From Polaribacter sp. Hel1_33_78 (GTDB taxonomy: Bacteria > Bacteroidota > Bacteroidia > Flavobacteriales > Flavobacteriaceae): a stretch of DNA of 64,000 bases. The number at the start of each line of letters is the position of its first letter. The stretch's first letter is position 1. Positions 28,315 to 38,315 of the stretch are shown here, in pieces. A program made the translations under genes and the position numbers. Where the stretch lies: NCBI RefSeq assembly GCF_900106075.1, contig NZ_LT629794.1:910001-974000 (forward strand), written 5' to 3'. The notes under the pieces were generated by a model. The model saw only the letters and a list, made by a program, of their open reading frames with translations, was not told the DNA's origin and ran no database searches.

Positions 28315-31300
28315 TTATGCTATTGTTAATTCTTCAAACATTGGTTCTTCTGTTGCTAAACGTTCTAAAGCGCGCTTATATTCAGTTGGCATCACTTTTA
28401 CAAAGTTGTCTAAGCTTGTATCCCAATCAGCTAATAATGTAGCACCTTTTTTGCTTTCAGTATATAAAACATGTTTTTCTATTATTGCTTTTAATTCGGC
28501 AGCATCTTCTTCAGAAATATATTCAAACTCGATAGTTTCTGTATTACAGAGACCGTTAGAAAATTTGTTTTCTGGATCGTATACATAAGCGATTCCACCA
28601 CTCATACCAGCGGCAAAATTTCTTCCTGTTTTTCCCAAAACAATTACTTTACCTCCCGTCATGTATTCACAACAGTGGTCTCCAACTCCTTCTACAACTG
28701 CGGTTGCTCCCGAATTACGAACGGCAAACCGTTCCCCTGCAATTCCGTTAATATAGGCTTGTCCATTTACAGCTCCAAACAAACAAACATTACCAACAAT
28801 GATATTGTTTTCTGCTAAAAAATCTGCTTTGGCTGGTTTTTTTATAATTAGTTTCGCACCCGATAATCCTTTTCCTAAATAATCATTGGTATTACCCTCA
28901 ATGGTAAACGTTAATCCAAAAGCTCCAAAAGCTCCGAAACTTTGTCCGGCAGAACCTGTAAAGTTGATATTTAAGGTATCTTCAGGCAACCCTAAATGCC
29001 CGTAAATTTTTGAAATTTCATTGCTTATGATTGCTCCAACTGTACGATTTGTATTTTTAATTGGATATGCAAGGTTCATTTTTTCTTTTCTATATAAAGC
29101 TCTATGAGAGTCTTTTAAAATAGTAAAATCTAAAACATTTTCTAAATTATGATCTTGTTCTTCAGTGTTTTTAACGATCATGCTTTTATAGCCTGTAGGT
29201 CTATGCAAGATGCTAGATAAATCTAATCCTTTCGCTTTGTAATGCTTGATTGCTTTATTTGAATTTATTTTATGAGTTTGACCAACCATCTCAGCTAAGG
29301 TTCTAAAACCTAATTGAGCCATTATTTTTCTTAATTCTTCAGCTACATAAAAGAAAAAGTTAATTACGTGTTCAGGAGTTCCCTTAAAGTTTTTACGCAA
29401 TTCTTTGTCTTGGGTAGCGATACCAACCGGACATGTATTTAAGTGACATTTACGCATCATAATACAGCCAGAGGCTACTAGAGGTGCGGTCGCGAAACCG
29501 AATTCTTCTGCACCTAATAAAGCAGCAATAGCAACATCTCTTCCTGTTTTTAATTGGCCGTCACACTCTACAACAATTCTACTTCGTAAACTATTCATTA
29601 CCAATGTCTGCTGGGCTTCTGCTAAGCCAAGTTCCCAAGGCAACCCTGCATGTTTTAAAGAGGTTAGAGGAGAAGCTCCAGTACCGCCATCATAACCAGA
29701 TATTAAAACAACATCTGCTTTGGCTTTTGCAACGCCAGCAGCAATAGTTCCAACACCAACTTCGGAAACTAATTTTACATTAATTCTTGCTTCACGATTT
29801 GCATTTTTTAAATCAAAAATTAATTGTGCCAAATCTTCAATCGAATAAATATCGTGATGCGGAGGAGGAGAAATCAGTCCTACAAACGGCGTTGAATTTC
29901 TTGCATCTGCAATCCAAGGTAAAACTTTATAGCCCGGTAGTTGACCGCCCTCTCCAGGCTTGGCACCTTGTGCCATTTTTATTTGAATCTCTTTCGCATT
30001 TGTTAAATAATGAGAAGTTACCCCAAATCTACCAGAGGCTACCTGTTTAATTGCAGAGTTTCTGCTATCTCCGTTTATATCTTTTTGAAAACGTTTTCTA
30101 TCTTCACCACCTTCACCAGAATTAGATTTACCTCCAATTCTATTCATAGCGATGGCCAAGTTTTCGTGAGCTTCACGCGAAATAGAGCCATAAGACATGG
30201 CGCCTGTTTTAAAACGTTTTACAATCTCTGTCCAATCTTCTACTTCTTCTAGAGGAATAGGGTCTAGGTTATCGAATTCAAATAAGCCACGAATAGTCAT
30301 TAAGCTTTCTGCTTGCTCATTAATAGCATTTGCATAAACATCGTAACTATCTTGATCACTCAACCGAACAGCTTGCTGCAATTTAGATACGGTAGTTGGA
30401 TTAAATAAATGACGTTCACCATTTCTTCTCCATCGATAATCGCCACCAATATTTAAACTTAAATTTTTATTAATTTTATTATCTGGATATGCTTGTTTGT
30501 AGCGCTGGTCTATTTCTTTTTCAATTTCATACAAGCCAATACCTTCTATCCTTGAAGCTGTGTAAGGAAAATATTTTTCTACAAATTGGGAGTTAAATCC
30601 AACAATCTCAAAAATTTGAGAACCTCTGTAGGAATGCAGTGTAGAGATACCAATTTTGTTCATTACTTTCAAAATCCCTTTTCCAATTGCTGTATTAAAA
30701 TTGTCAACAGCTTTTTGCTCATTCATGCCAGTAATGAAACCTTCTTTAACTTGCATTCTGATAATTTCATTTACCATGTATGGATTTACGGCACTTGCGC
30801 CATATCCAAATAAAGTGGCAAAATGATGTGGTTCACGTGGTTCTGCAGATTCAATAATAATATCAAAATAAGAGCGTTTACGTAAACGGTTTAATTGGTG
30901 ATTTACAAAAGAACAAGCAAGTAAAGCCGGAATTGGTGCAAGTTCTTGACTTATACCTCTATCTGAGAGAATAATAATATTATTCTTTCTTTCTAAGGCT
31001 TTCTCAACTTGAATAACAATGTTATCCAATGCATCTTCAAGACCATTTAATCCCTTTGATTTTTTATATAAAATTTGAATCGTTTCTGCTTTGAAACTTT
31101 CAATATCGATAGATCTTATTTTTTCTAAATCAGCATTAGAAATCACTGGATTTTGAATTCTTAGTTTTCGACATTGTCTCTCTGTGATGCTAAAAATATT
31201 TCTGTCTTTTCCTAAATTTAAACTTATGTCCGTTACAATTTCTTCACGAATTCCGTCTAGAGGCGGATTTGTAACTTGCGCAAATAATTGTTTAAAATAA

Positions 31301-32826
31301 TTTGAAATTAATTGAGGTCTATCAGATAAAACAGCTAATGGAGTATCAGTTCCCATTGAGCCTAGAGCCTCTTTACCCACCAATGCCATTGGCGTAATTA
31401 CTTCTTGAATGTCTTCAAAGGTATAATTAAATAATCGTTGGCGTGTTTTAATATCAATAGATTCTATAGGGCACGTTTCACTTGTGTAAGGTACATCCTT
31501 TAAATGCAAACGTGTTTTATCTAACCATTCTTGATAAGGTCTTTCAGAAACAATTTTGCTTTTGATTTCTTCATCTTCAATAATTCTTCCTTCATTCATG
31601 TCAACCAAGAACATTTTTCCTGGTTCTAGTCTTCCGTGTTCTTTTACGTCTTCGGGAGCAACATCTACAACACCAATTTCTGAAGACATAATTAATTTAC
31701 CGCTTTTGGTAACTGTATATCTTGATGGTCTTAGACCATTCCTGTCTAATAAAGCTCCAATATAGTCCCCGTCTGTAAAAGGTACAGAGGCAGGTCCATC
31801 CCAAGGTTCCATAATACACCCATTGTATTCATAAAAAGCTTTACGCTCTTTAGACATGGTTTTATGTTTTTCCCAAGCTTCAGGAATCATCATCATCATA
31901 ATTTCAGGTAATGAACGACCCGTATGTGTTAACAATTCAACTACCATATCCATAGAGGCAGAATCAGATTTGCCTGGTAAAATTATTGGAAAAAGTTTGT
32001 CGATTTGTGGTCCAAAAACATCACTTTTCATGATTTCTTCACGAACACGCATTCTACTTACATTGCCTCGTAGTGTGTTTATTTCTCCATTCTGACACAT
32101 GTGCCTAAAAGGTTGTGCTAATTCCCATGTGGGCATTGTATTGGTAGAAAAACGTTGGTGCACTAATGCCAAACGAGTAACTAAATCTATTTCTTGTAAA
32201 TCTTTATAATAGGGCCCAATATCTTCAGGCATGATAATGCCTTTATATATAATCGTGGTTATGGATAAACTTGGAATGTAAAAATAGTTACTTTCAGAAA
32301 TTTTTGATTTTCTGATGGTGTGCTCTGCTATTTTTCTGGCAGCATATAGTTTCGCTTTAAAAGTAGCTTCGTCAATTTTATCAGTTTTTCCAATAAAAAG
32401 TTGTTCTATATTCGGTTCCGATGCCAAGGCTATTTCTCCTAATTGATAAGAATCTACGGGAACTTCTCTCCATCCTAAAACAGCAAGTCCTTGTATTTTT
32501 AGTTCTTTTTCAAAAGTTGTTTTGCAAAAATCATATTGATTAGAAACCTTCGGAAGAAATACCATTCCAACTGCATATTCTCTCTGATTTGGAATTGGGA
32601 AATCACATACTCTCTTGAAATAGTCATGAGGAATGTCTATTAATAAACCAGCACCATCACCTGTTTTTCCATCTGCACTTACACCGCCTCTATGTTCTAG
32701 TTTTTCTAGAATTTCAAGTGCATCATGTATAATTTGATTCGTTTTATCTCCATTCAAATTACAGATAAAACCAGCGCCACAATTTTCGTGTTCAAACTCT
32801 GGTAAATATAGTCCTTGTTTTTCCAT
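28315..32826 (-). CDS. gltB: Glutamate synthase, large (alpha) subunit
   Basis: Catalytic subunit of GOGAT, 1503 residues. Cys16 (HENCGAGF) is the predicted N-terminal nucleophile exposed when a 15-residue propeptide is removed. The class II glutamine amidotransferase domain runs to about residue 420, then a central domain, then the FMN-binding synthase domain with the [3Fe-4S] cluster cysteines ([19 protein letters not shown]). The C-terminal beta-helix has Gly-rich repeats. It works with GltD in ammonium assimilation, matching the ammonium transporters and PII upstream on the same strand. On the minus strand a TAGATTTG -7 candidate lies at 32847-32854. Confidence 0.97.
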   Translation of the reverse strand: MEKQGLYLPEFEHENCGAGFICNLNGDKTNQIIHDALEILEKLEHRGGVSADGKTGDGAGLLIDIPHDYFKRVCDFPIPNQREYAVGMVFLPKVSNQYDFCKTTFEKELKIQGLAVLGWREVPVDSYQLGEIALASEPNIEQLFIGKTDKIDEATFKAKLYAARKIAEHTIRKSKISESNYFYIPSLSITTIIYKGIIMPEDIGPYYKDLQEIDLVTRLALVHQRFSTNTMPTWELAQPFRHMCQNGEINTLRGNVSRMRVREEIMKSDVFGPQIDKLFPIILPGKSDSASMDMVVELLTHTGRSLPEIMMMMIPEAWEKHKTMSKERKAFYEYNGCIMEPWDGPASVPFTDGDYIGALLDRNGLRPSRYTVTKSGKLIMSSEIGVVDVAPEDVKEHGRLEPGKMFLVDMNEGRIIEDEEIKSKIVSERPYQEWLDKTRLHLKDVPYTSETCPIESIDIKTRQRLFNYTFEDIQEVITPMALVGKEALGSMGTDTPLAVLSDRPQLISNYFKQLFAQVTNPPLDGIREEIVTDISLNLGKDRNIFSITERQCRKLRIQNPVISNADLEKIRSIDIESFKAETIQILYKKSKGLNGLEDALDNIVIQVEKALERKNNIIILSDRGISQELAPIPALLACSFVNHQLNRLRKRSYFDIIIESAEPREPHHFATLFGYGASAVNPYMVNEIIRMQVKEGFITGMNEQKAVDNFNTAIGKGILKVMNKIGISTLHSYRGSQIFEIVGFNSQFVEKYFPYTASRIEGIGLYEIEKEIDQRYKQAYPDNKINKNLSLNIGGDYRWRRNGERHLFNPTTVSKLQQAVRLSDQDSYDVYANAINEQAESLMTIRGLFEFDNLDPIPLEEVEDWTEIVKRFKTGAMSYGSISREAHENLAIAMNRIGGKSNSGEGGEDRKRFQKDINGDSRNSAIKQVASGRFGVTSHYLTNAKEIQIKMAQGAKPGEGGQLPGYKVLPWIADARNSTPFVGLISPPPHHDIYSIEDLAQLIFDLKNANREARINVKLVSEVGVGTIAAGVAKAKADVVLISGYDGGTGASPLTSLKHAGLPWELGLAEAQQTLVMNSLRSRIVVECDGQLKTGRDVAIAALLGAEEFGFATAPLVASGCIMMRKCHLNTCPVGIATQDKELRKNFKGTPEHVINFFFYVAEELRKIMAQLGFRTLAEMVGQTHKINSNKAIKHYKAKGLDLSSILHRPTGYKSMIVKNTEEQDHNLENVLDFTILKDSHRALYRKEKMNLAYPIKNTNRTVGAIISNEISKIYGHLGLPEDTLNINFTGSAGQSFGAFGAFGLTFTIEGNTNDYLGKGLSGAKLIIKKPAKADFLAENNIIVGNVCLFGAVNGQAYINGIAGERFAVRNSGATAVVEGVGDHCCEYMTGGKVIVLGKTGRNFAAGMSGGIAYVYDPENKFSNGLCNTETIEFEYISEEDAAELKAIIEKHVLYTESKKGATLLADWDTSLDNFVKVMPTEYKRALERLATEEPMFEELTIA

Positions 32827-32987
32827 ATTGTATTCAATTATATATACAAATCTATGTATTTTGTTGAATATAATTCAGTCTTTAGGTCCGTTTAATGTAA
32901 CTTTTATGATGAAATTAAAATAGAGGTGTAAAAAACATATTTATGGTAATTAAATAGGTTTTAATTGTTATATCCGTAAAAACAAGA

Positions 32988-33023
32988 AAAACACCTTTAA
33001 AATAGTAACTTTAAAGGTGTTTT
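32988..33023 (-). terminator. Terminator of the PII-amt transcript
   Basis: Perfect 14-bp stem, AAAACACCTTTAAA (32988-33001) with its complement (33010-33023), eight-base loop and T-rich ends. It lies 20 bases beyond the stop of the minus-strand amt gene and separates it from gltB. Confidence 0.88.
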
Positions 33024-33042
33024 ATGTTAATAATGATAAGTA

Positions 33043-34284
33043 TTAGTGTTCGTTCAGTCTAAAATCAGGATATGCATCCATGCCATGTTCATGAGCATCT
33101 AAACCTTCTAACTCTTCTTTTTCACTCACTCTAATTCCAATAGTCTTTTTTAAAGTAAATATGATAATGAATGAGGTAATTAAACAGAAAACTGCATAGG
33201 CGCTAACTCCAATTAATTGACTAATAAATTGATCCGCACTTGCTAGATTTCCAAACAGACCAACGGCTAAAGTTCCCCAAATACCGCAAACTAAATGAAC
33301 TGCAATGGCACCAACTGGATCATCTAATTTTAATTTATCAATTAAACTAACGGCAAATACAATAATTGTACCTGCAATGGCTCCTATTAAAATAGCGTCA
33401 GTTGGAGACATTTGATCTGCTCCAGCAGTAATACCGACTAATCCACCAAGAATTCCGTTTAGAAACATTGTTAAATCTAGGTTTTTAAACATTATAGCAG
33501 AAATCATAGCTGCAAAAACCCCTCCTGCCGCTGCAGCTAAACAAGTGGTTACTAATGTTAAAGAAGTAAGTGCTGGATCTGCGGATAAAACAGAACCACC
33601 ATTAAAACCAAACCATCCTAACCAAAGAATTAAAACTCCAGCGGTTGCTAATGGAATGTTATGTCCAGGAATTGCTTGAATTTTTCCTTTTTTGAACTTT
33701 CCAATTCTCGAGCCTAATAAGCAGACAGCTACTAGAGCTGCCCATCCACCAACCGAATGTACTAAAGTAGAGCCTGCAAAGTCATAAAAAGGCGTGTCTA
33801 ATTGGTCTAAAAATCCACCACCCCATTTCCAGGAACCTGCTATTGGGTATACAAACCCTACATACACTATGGCAAAAATCATGAAAGGTAAAATTTTCAT
33901 TCTTTCCGCAACCGCTCCAGAAACTATGGTTGCTGCAGTCGCTGCAAACATTCCTTGAAATAAGAAATCTGTCCAATATGTATAACCTTCATTGTATGCC
34001 AAGTCTAATGCTCCGGCATTAGTAAGAGGGGATGACAAGCCAAAGCCTGCAAAACCAAAGATTCCCGCGGATCCTTCACTAAAACCAGGGTACATTAAAT
34101 TGAACCCCACAAAACAGTAGAGTAATAGCCCACTGGTGATTATAAAGATGTTTTTGAATAATATATTTAATGTGTTTTTTTGTCTGGTTAGTCCGATTTC
34201 TAAAAATGCAAAACCTAGATGCATAAAGAAAACTAGTGCAGTACAGATCATCATCCATACATTATTTATTGTAAGTAATTCCAT
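33043..34284 (-). CDS. Ammonium transporter (second copy)
   Basis: Inner-membrane Amt/Mep/Rh channel for ammonium, 413 residues and about eleven helices. The twin pore histidines are retained: HSVGGWAALVA in the middle and HLVCGIWGTLAVG near the end. GLT-RQKN and WLGWFGFNGGS are family motifs. It is 20 bases downstream of the PII gene, the classic glnK-amt pairing, so PII probably gates this channel. It lacks the longer N-terminus of the other copy at 34764-36056, and the two differ clearly in sequence. Confidence 0.94.
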   Translation of the reverse strand: MELLTINNVWMMICTALVFFMHLGFAFLEIGLTRQKNTLNILFKNIFIITSGLLLYCFVGFNLMYPGFSEGSAGIFGFAGFGLSSPLTNAGALDLAYNEGYTYWTDFLFQGMFAATAATIVSGAVAERMKILPFMIFAIVYVGFVYPIAGSWKWGGGFLDQLDTPFYDFAGSTLVHSVGGWAALVAVCLLGSRIGKFKKGKIQAIPGHNIPLATAGVLILWLGWFGFNGGSVLSADPALTSLTLVTTCLAAAAGGVFAAMISAIMFKNLDLTMFLNGILGGLVGITAGADQMSPTDAILIGAIAGTIIVFAVSLIDKLKLDDPVGAIAVHLVCGIWGTLAVGLFGNLASADQFISQLIGVSAYAVFCLITSFIIIFTLKKTIGIRVSEKEELEGLDAHEHGMDAYPDFRLNEH

Positions 34285-34304
34285 TGTTAATTATAAGTAA
34301 TAAA

Positions 34305-34643
34305 TTAATTTAAAGTTTCTCCTCCTTTTTCTCCGGTTCTAATCCTGTAAGCATCTTTAATTTCGCTAACAAATACTTTTCCATCACCAACTTCGCCTGT
34401 TGAGGCTGATTCTAAAATTGTTTTTACAGTAATGTCTTCAAAATTATCATTTACAACAATTGCAATGTGTCTTCTTTGAATATCACTTGTGCTATAGCTA
34501 ACGCCTCTGTAGACATGACCTTCTTTTTCATTTCCAAGACCTGTTACATCCCAATAAGAAAAGAAGTTGACACCTACTTGGTGCAATGCTTCTTTTACAG
34601 CTCTAAATTTTGATTTTCTGATAATTGCTTCAATTTTTTTCAT
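34305..34643 (-). CDS. PII nitrogen-regulatory protein (GlnB/GlnK type)
   Basis: A 112-residue trimeric sensor of 2-oxoglutarate, ATP and ADP. The T-loop (about residues 37-54) contains YRGVSY; Tyr50 corresponds to the uridylylated Tyr51 of E. coli GlnB. The loop is one residue shorter before it. TGEVGDGKVFV and the C-terminal YRIRTGEKG nucleotide-binding motifs are intact. It sits between two amt genes, which favours a GlnK-like role in blocking ammonium uptake. Whether it is uridylylated here is not known. Confidence 0.93.
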   Translation of the reverse strand: MKKIEAIIRKSKFRAVKEALHQVGVNFFSYWDVTGLGNEKEGHVYRGVSYSTSDIQRRHIAIVVNDNFEDITVKTILESASTGEVGDGKVFVSEIKDAYRIRTGEKGGETLN

Positions 34644-34702
34644 GATAAAAATTTATTCGGTTGTTTTTAAAATTTGTGAAAAATAATAAAAAATATTTTT
34701 TC

Positions 34703-34744
34703 ATAAGAAATCACACAACTAATAAAAGTTGTGTGATTTCTTAT
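34703..34744. terminator. Strong hairpin terminator between the first amt gene and the PII gene
   Basis: A perfect 18-bp inverted repeat (34703-34720 with 34727-34744; arm ATAAGAAATCACACAACT) and a six-base loop. The minus-strand copy follows the amt stop by 19 bases and runs into T-rich sequence. It implies that the upstream amt and the PII-amt pair are separate or attenuated transcripts. Confidence 0.88.
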
Positions 34745-34763
34745 TTCGATTCAAATTTAGACT

Positions 34764-36056
34764 CTATTTGTCATCTTCATATTCTCTTTGTCTTTTGCCT
34801 GGGTAAGCAATAGAACCGTGCTCAGAAATATCTAATCCTTCAATTTCTACTTCTTTAGAAACACGCAGTCCCATAGTCGCTTTTAAGATTCCAAAAACAA
34901 TAAAAGATAAAACTACCGCCCAAACGGCATATGCTAAAACACCAATTGCTTGAGATCCTAATTGAGAAGCTCCACCACCATTGAATAAACCAATACCAGT
35001 ATCACCATCTACACCCCAAAGACCAATCACTAAAGTACCCCATGCACCTGCAACACCGTGCACTGAAGCCGCGCCAATTGCGTCATCAATTTTTAATTTC
35101 TTTTCGATAAATTCAATCGAGAACACTACGATAACACCTCCAATTAGACCAGCTAATACACCGCCTTCAGGAGTCATGTTTCCGCAACCAGCAGTAATAC
35201 TTACTAAACCAGCTAATGCTCCGTTCAATGTTTGTGATAAATTTGGTTTACCGTACCAGATCCAAGTTGTTATTAACGCTCCTAATCCACCAGCAGCAGC
35301 AGCTAAATTTGTCACTAAAACTACGTTTGAAGCTCCGATTGCATCTGCGCCACCCCAAGCTAATTGAGATCCACCATTAAAACCAAACCAACCAAACCAG
35401 AGGATAAAAACTCCTAAAGTTGCTAGTACTTGGTTGTGACCTGGGATTGGTAATACTTTGCCATCCACATATTTTCCAATTCTAGGACCTACCATAAATG
35501 CAGCGACTAAAGCAGCCCATCCACCAACAGAGTGCACAATAGAAGAACCTGCGAAATCGATGAAACCAAGCTTGGTTAACCATCCTTCACCTTGCCATTG
35601 CCATCCACCAGAAATTGGATAAATGATTGCGGTCATAACGATAGAGAATATAATGTATGTTGTATATTTTGTTCTACCAGCAATTGCTCCGGATACAATA
35701 GTTGCGGCTGTTGCAGCAAACATTGTTTGGAAGAATAAATCTGCTCCTTCCCCCTGGAATAAACCGCTCCAAAAGAACCACCCATTTGAAGTATCTCCAT
35801 ACATTAAAGAGTAACCCACTAGCCAAAAAGTTAAGGAACCTACACAAATGTCGAGTAAGTTTTTCATTGCAATGTTAACTGCATTCTTAGATCTTGTCAT
35901 TCCAGATTCTACTAATGTAAAACCAGCTTGCATCAAGAACACTAAGATACCTGCAATTAGCATCCAAAGCATTCCCATGTCTCCATTTATTTGTTCAACA
36001 GCCTCTGCAACTCCTGCTGCAGCTGTGTCTTGTATTAATGTTAGAAATAAACTCAT
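34764..36056 (-). CDS. Ammonium transporter (first copy)
   Basis: Amt-family ammonium channel of 430 residues with about eleven transmembrane helices. Pore histidines are present in HSVGGWAALVAA and HGVAGAWGTLVIG. VESGMTRSKN and WFGWFGFNGGS are conserved. Residues 1-25 precede the first helix and could include a periplasmic stretch. It lies downstream of an outer-membrane barrel gene and upstream of PII, from which a strong terminator separates it. Retaining two dissimilar copies suggests different affinity or regulation. Confidence 0.95.
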   Translation of the reverse strand: MSLFLTLIQDTAAAGVAEAVEQINGDMGMLWMLIAGILVFLMQAGFTLVESGMTRSKNAVNIAMKNLLDICVGSLTFWLVGYSLMYGDTSNGWFFWSGLFQGEGADLFFQTMFAATAATIVSGAIAGRTKYTTYIIFSIVMTAIIYPISGGWQWQGEGWLTKLGFIDFAGSSIVHSVGGWAALVAAFMVGPRIGKYVDGKVLPIPGHNQVLATLGVFILWFGWFGFNGGSQLAWGGADAIGASNVVLVTNLAAAAGGLGALITTWIWYGKPNLSQTLNGALAGLVSITAGCGNMTPEGGVLAGLIGGVIVVFSIEFIEKKLKIDDAIGAASVHGVAGAWGTLVIGLWGVDGDTGIGLFNGGGASQLGSQAIGVLAYAVWAVVLSFIVFGILKATMGLRVSKEVEIEGLDISEHGSIAYPGKRQREYEDDK

Positions 36057-36090
36057 ATTTATATTTTTTAATTAATTATCTTTTGAGAAA

Positions 36091-36112
36091 TTACGAGACT
36101 AGAAACTCGTAA
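36091..36112 (-). terminator. Hairpin between the outer-membrane barrel gene and amt
   Basis: TTACGAG and CTCGTAA form a perfect seven-bp stem with an eight-base loop; on the minus strand TTTCTC follows. A longer-range repeat pairs 36113-36123 with 36160-36170 (AAAGAATAAAC) at the end of the barrel gene. It may be a terminator or attenuator in the amt leader. Confidence 0.45.
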
Positions 36113-36155
36113 GTTTATTCTTTTTCACAGCAATTTACCTAATCATTTTATTTTC

Positions 36156-37142
36156 TTAGAAAGAATAAACTGCGGCTAAAGCAAAAGAACTTAAAGCTTT
36201 ATCACCTACAAAGGCTGCTTCAGAAGCTGAATCTAATCTTAATTCTGGAATTATGGTTAAAGAACCAATTGTATAGTTACCTGTTAAAGTAGTTGCAAAT
36301 ACGCTAGAGTCCTCAACGCCAGTTCCAATTGCACCAAAATCTCCATCTTCTACAAAATATTCAGTTCTTAAGCCAATTTTAAATGAATCAGAAGTAGCTA
36401 TCTGCGGGTATAATGCCGCGCCATAGAATCCCGGAGCATCATCTCCTGAAAAATAAGCTGCGTTTATACCTAAAAAGAAAGTTTCTGATACATCAAAACC
36501 ACCTGTAAAGTCGATCTCGTAAGCTCCTGAATCTAATAAAAAATTGATGTACTGACCAGAAAAGCCTAATTGAGCACCAAATGCATAGCTGCCAGTTGGG
36601 TTAAATTCCGTAGCATCAGTAGGGTTCATTATTGCTAACATCAACGATGTGTTTTCTGATAAAGTAAAATCTGCTTTTATTCCTGTATGACTGAATGGTC
36701 CATAAGAAAATAAGTAAGATGTACTATAGTTAAAATTAGCAGTTGGAGAAATTACTTCATACCCTAAAAAGGTATTAAAGTTACCAATTGTAAGTTTTAC
36801 TTTTTCACTTACATTCCAGTAAGCATACAGTTGATTTATTACTTCAGAACTTCCAGTTGGAGATCCAAAGACAGCATCATTTCCTCTTGGTCCGTATACC
36901 ATGTCAGCAACAAAGCCAACTTTTTCTCCTTCGTAAGCAGCAACCAAATTAATCATACCTAAAGCAAAACCTGGTTGATTAGCAAAAGAGCTGCCCGGAG
37001 CGGTATCGAAATTACCTCCACTGATGTTGCCTCTAAAATAAGTGTCTACACTTCCACTTAATGTGAATTTTTTTTCCTCTGTTTCTTGCCCAGTCATCAC
37101 TAAGCTACTTGCTACTAATAAAGTTAAAATAATTTTTTTCAT
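36156..37142 (-). CDS. Outer-membrane beta-barrel, porin-like protein
   Basis: A 328-residue exported protein with a clear signal peptide (KKIILTLLVASSLVMTGQ). The body is rich in alternating beta-strand patterns with Gly and aromatic residues and ends in AAVYSF, a C-terminal Phe typical of outer-membrane barrels. It resembles porin-like proteins that, as I recall, sit next to ammonium transporter genes in Bacteroidota. It may admit ammonium or another nitrogen compound through the outer membrane, by context only. It has a good promoter upstream. Confidence 0.78.
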   Translation of the reverse strand: MKKIILTLLVASSLVMTGQETEEKKFTLSGSVDTYFRGNISGGNFDTAPGSSFANQPGFALGMINLVAAYEGEKVGFVADMVYGPRGNDAVFGSPTGSSEVINQLYAYWNVSEKVKLTIGNFNTFLGYEVISPTANFNYSTSYLFSYGPFSHTGIKADFTLSENTSLMLAIMNPTDATEFNPTGSYAFGAQLGFSGQYINFLLDSGAYEIDFTGGFDVSETFFLGINAAYFSGDDAPGFYGAALYPQIATSDSFKIGLRTEYFVEDGDFGAIGTGVEDSSVFATTLTGNYTIGSLTIIPELRLDSASEAAFVGDKALSSFALAAVYSF

Positions 37143-37188
37143 GATAATGTTCTTTTAGTTTTTATTGATTTTTATTATTTGAACGAGC

Positions 37189-37218
37189 CAAATGTATATA
37201 TTAAATTCAAATTAACAA
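37189..37218 (-). promoter_or_regulatory. Promoter of the porin-like gene
   Basis: On the minus strand, TTG (37216-37218), a 19-base spacer and a perfect TACATTTG (37189-37196). It leaves a leader of about 40 bases before the ATG at 37142. Confidence 0.7.
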
Positions 37219-37401
37219 GGGGGTGTTTTTTCGAAAACGTTGTAATTTTAAATTGTACCCTCAAAAAAATAGGGGTTAAATTGAGATAAGTTTAATTATT
37301 TATTTTTAAAGGGTGTAAAATAGGATGTTTACAAAAAAGTTAGATATATTTTTAGGATATTCATAAAAATGCGCTATAATTAAAAAAAAATACAATTATT
37401 G

Positions 37402-37409
37402 TACATTTG
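37402..37409 (+). promoter_or_regulatory. -7 element just before the TruA-like gene
   Basis: TACATTTG ends 5 bases before the ATG at 37415, which would place the transcript start at about the A of ATG. No convincing TTG partner is seen at 19-21 bases upstream. Confidence 0.45.
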
Positions 37410-37414
37410 TCCTT

Positions 37415-38197
37415 ATGAAATATTCATTTTCCTATCTAATTCGCTTACAGTTTCTTGGTTTTCGTTTTTCTGGTTGGCAAAAACAAACCAATGCTAAGAC
37501 GTTGCATGACATGGTGGATAAAACCTTGTCTTTTGTTTTTGAGGATACTAGTTTTAAAACCATTGGTATTGGTAGAACGGACGCTAAGGTTTCGGCAAAT
37601 CAGTATTGTATACAGCTATTCGTGGACACTCTAATTGAGGAAGATTCTTTTATGAAATCGTTAAACTCAAACTTTTCTCCAGATTTTAAAGCAATTTCGA
37701 TGCGTAAAGTAGATCGAAGTTTCAATATTATTAAAGCGTCCAAGTTAAAAGAGTATCATTATTATTTTTCTTTTGGGGAGAAGAATCATCCTTTTGCAGC
37801 TCCTTTTTTAGTAAATATTGAGGGAAACCTTAATGTTAATAGAATGATTAAAGGAGCAAAACTGTTTGAAGGGGAGCATTATTTTCATAAATATTGTACA
37901 AAACCTTCTGAGCAAACTATTTTTAAAAGAGTAATTGATTCTTGTGAAATTGTTACAAACGATATATTGACGGCAAGTTTTTTTCCGGAGCATTCCTATG
38001 TATTAAAGGTAAAAGGTAAAGGGTTTTTAAGGTATCAGATAAGATTAATGATGGCGACCTTATTTGAACTTGGAAAAGGAAATCTTGATATACAATTTAT
38101 TGAATCCTCTTTAAAAGAAGATAATGATCAAAAATTCTTACGAAATATTGCGCCGGCTTCTGGTTTGCAACTGTATGCGATTGAATTGGATAAATAA
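37415..38197 (+). CDS. TruA-family pseudouridine synthase paralogue
   Basis: Predicted to isomerise uridine to pseudouridine in tRNA. The 260-residue protein matches TruA: SGWQKQ near the N-terminus, catalytic Asp56 in GIGRTDAKVSA, and the C-terminal GKGFLRYQIRLMMATLFELG and ASGLQLYAIEL segments. The motif around the catalytic Asp departs from canonical GRTDAGVHA (Gly to Lys, His to Ser), so this is likely a divergent paralogue, not necessarily the enzyme for positions 38-40. The target is unknown. It is a single gene bounded by AT-rich DNA upstream and a hairpin downstream. Confidence 0.85.
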   Translation: MKYSFSYLIRLQFLGFRFSGWQKQTNAKTLHDMVDKTLSFVFEDTSFKTIGIGRTDAKVSANQYCIQLFVDTLIEEDSFMKSLNSNFSPDFKAISMRKVDRSFNIIKASKLKEYHYYFSFGEKNHPFAAPFLVNIEGNLNVNRMIKGAKLFEGEHYFHKYCTKPSEQTIFKRVIDSCEIVTNDILTASFFPEHSYVLKVKGKGFLRYQIRLMMATLFELGKGNLDIQFIESSLKEDNDQKFLRNIAPASGLQLYAIELDK

Positions 38198-38258
38198 CCA
38201 ACAAGAGAGTCTGAGCGATAAATAGAAGCGATATTCTTTTTAAAAATACGCCCAAAAG

Positions 38259-38289
38259 AAAAATCCACCTTTTAAAAAGATGGATTTTT
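38259..38289. terminator. Terminator between the TruA-like and acyl-CoA dehydrogenase genes
   Basis: AAAAATCCA (38259-38267) pairs with its complement at 38281-38289 across an AT-rich loop, with further partial pairing inside. Convergent genes flank it. Confidence 0.7.
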
Positions 38290-38315
38290 AAATACTATAT
38301 ATAATGAGTTGTAAT

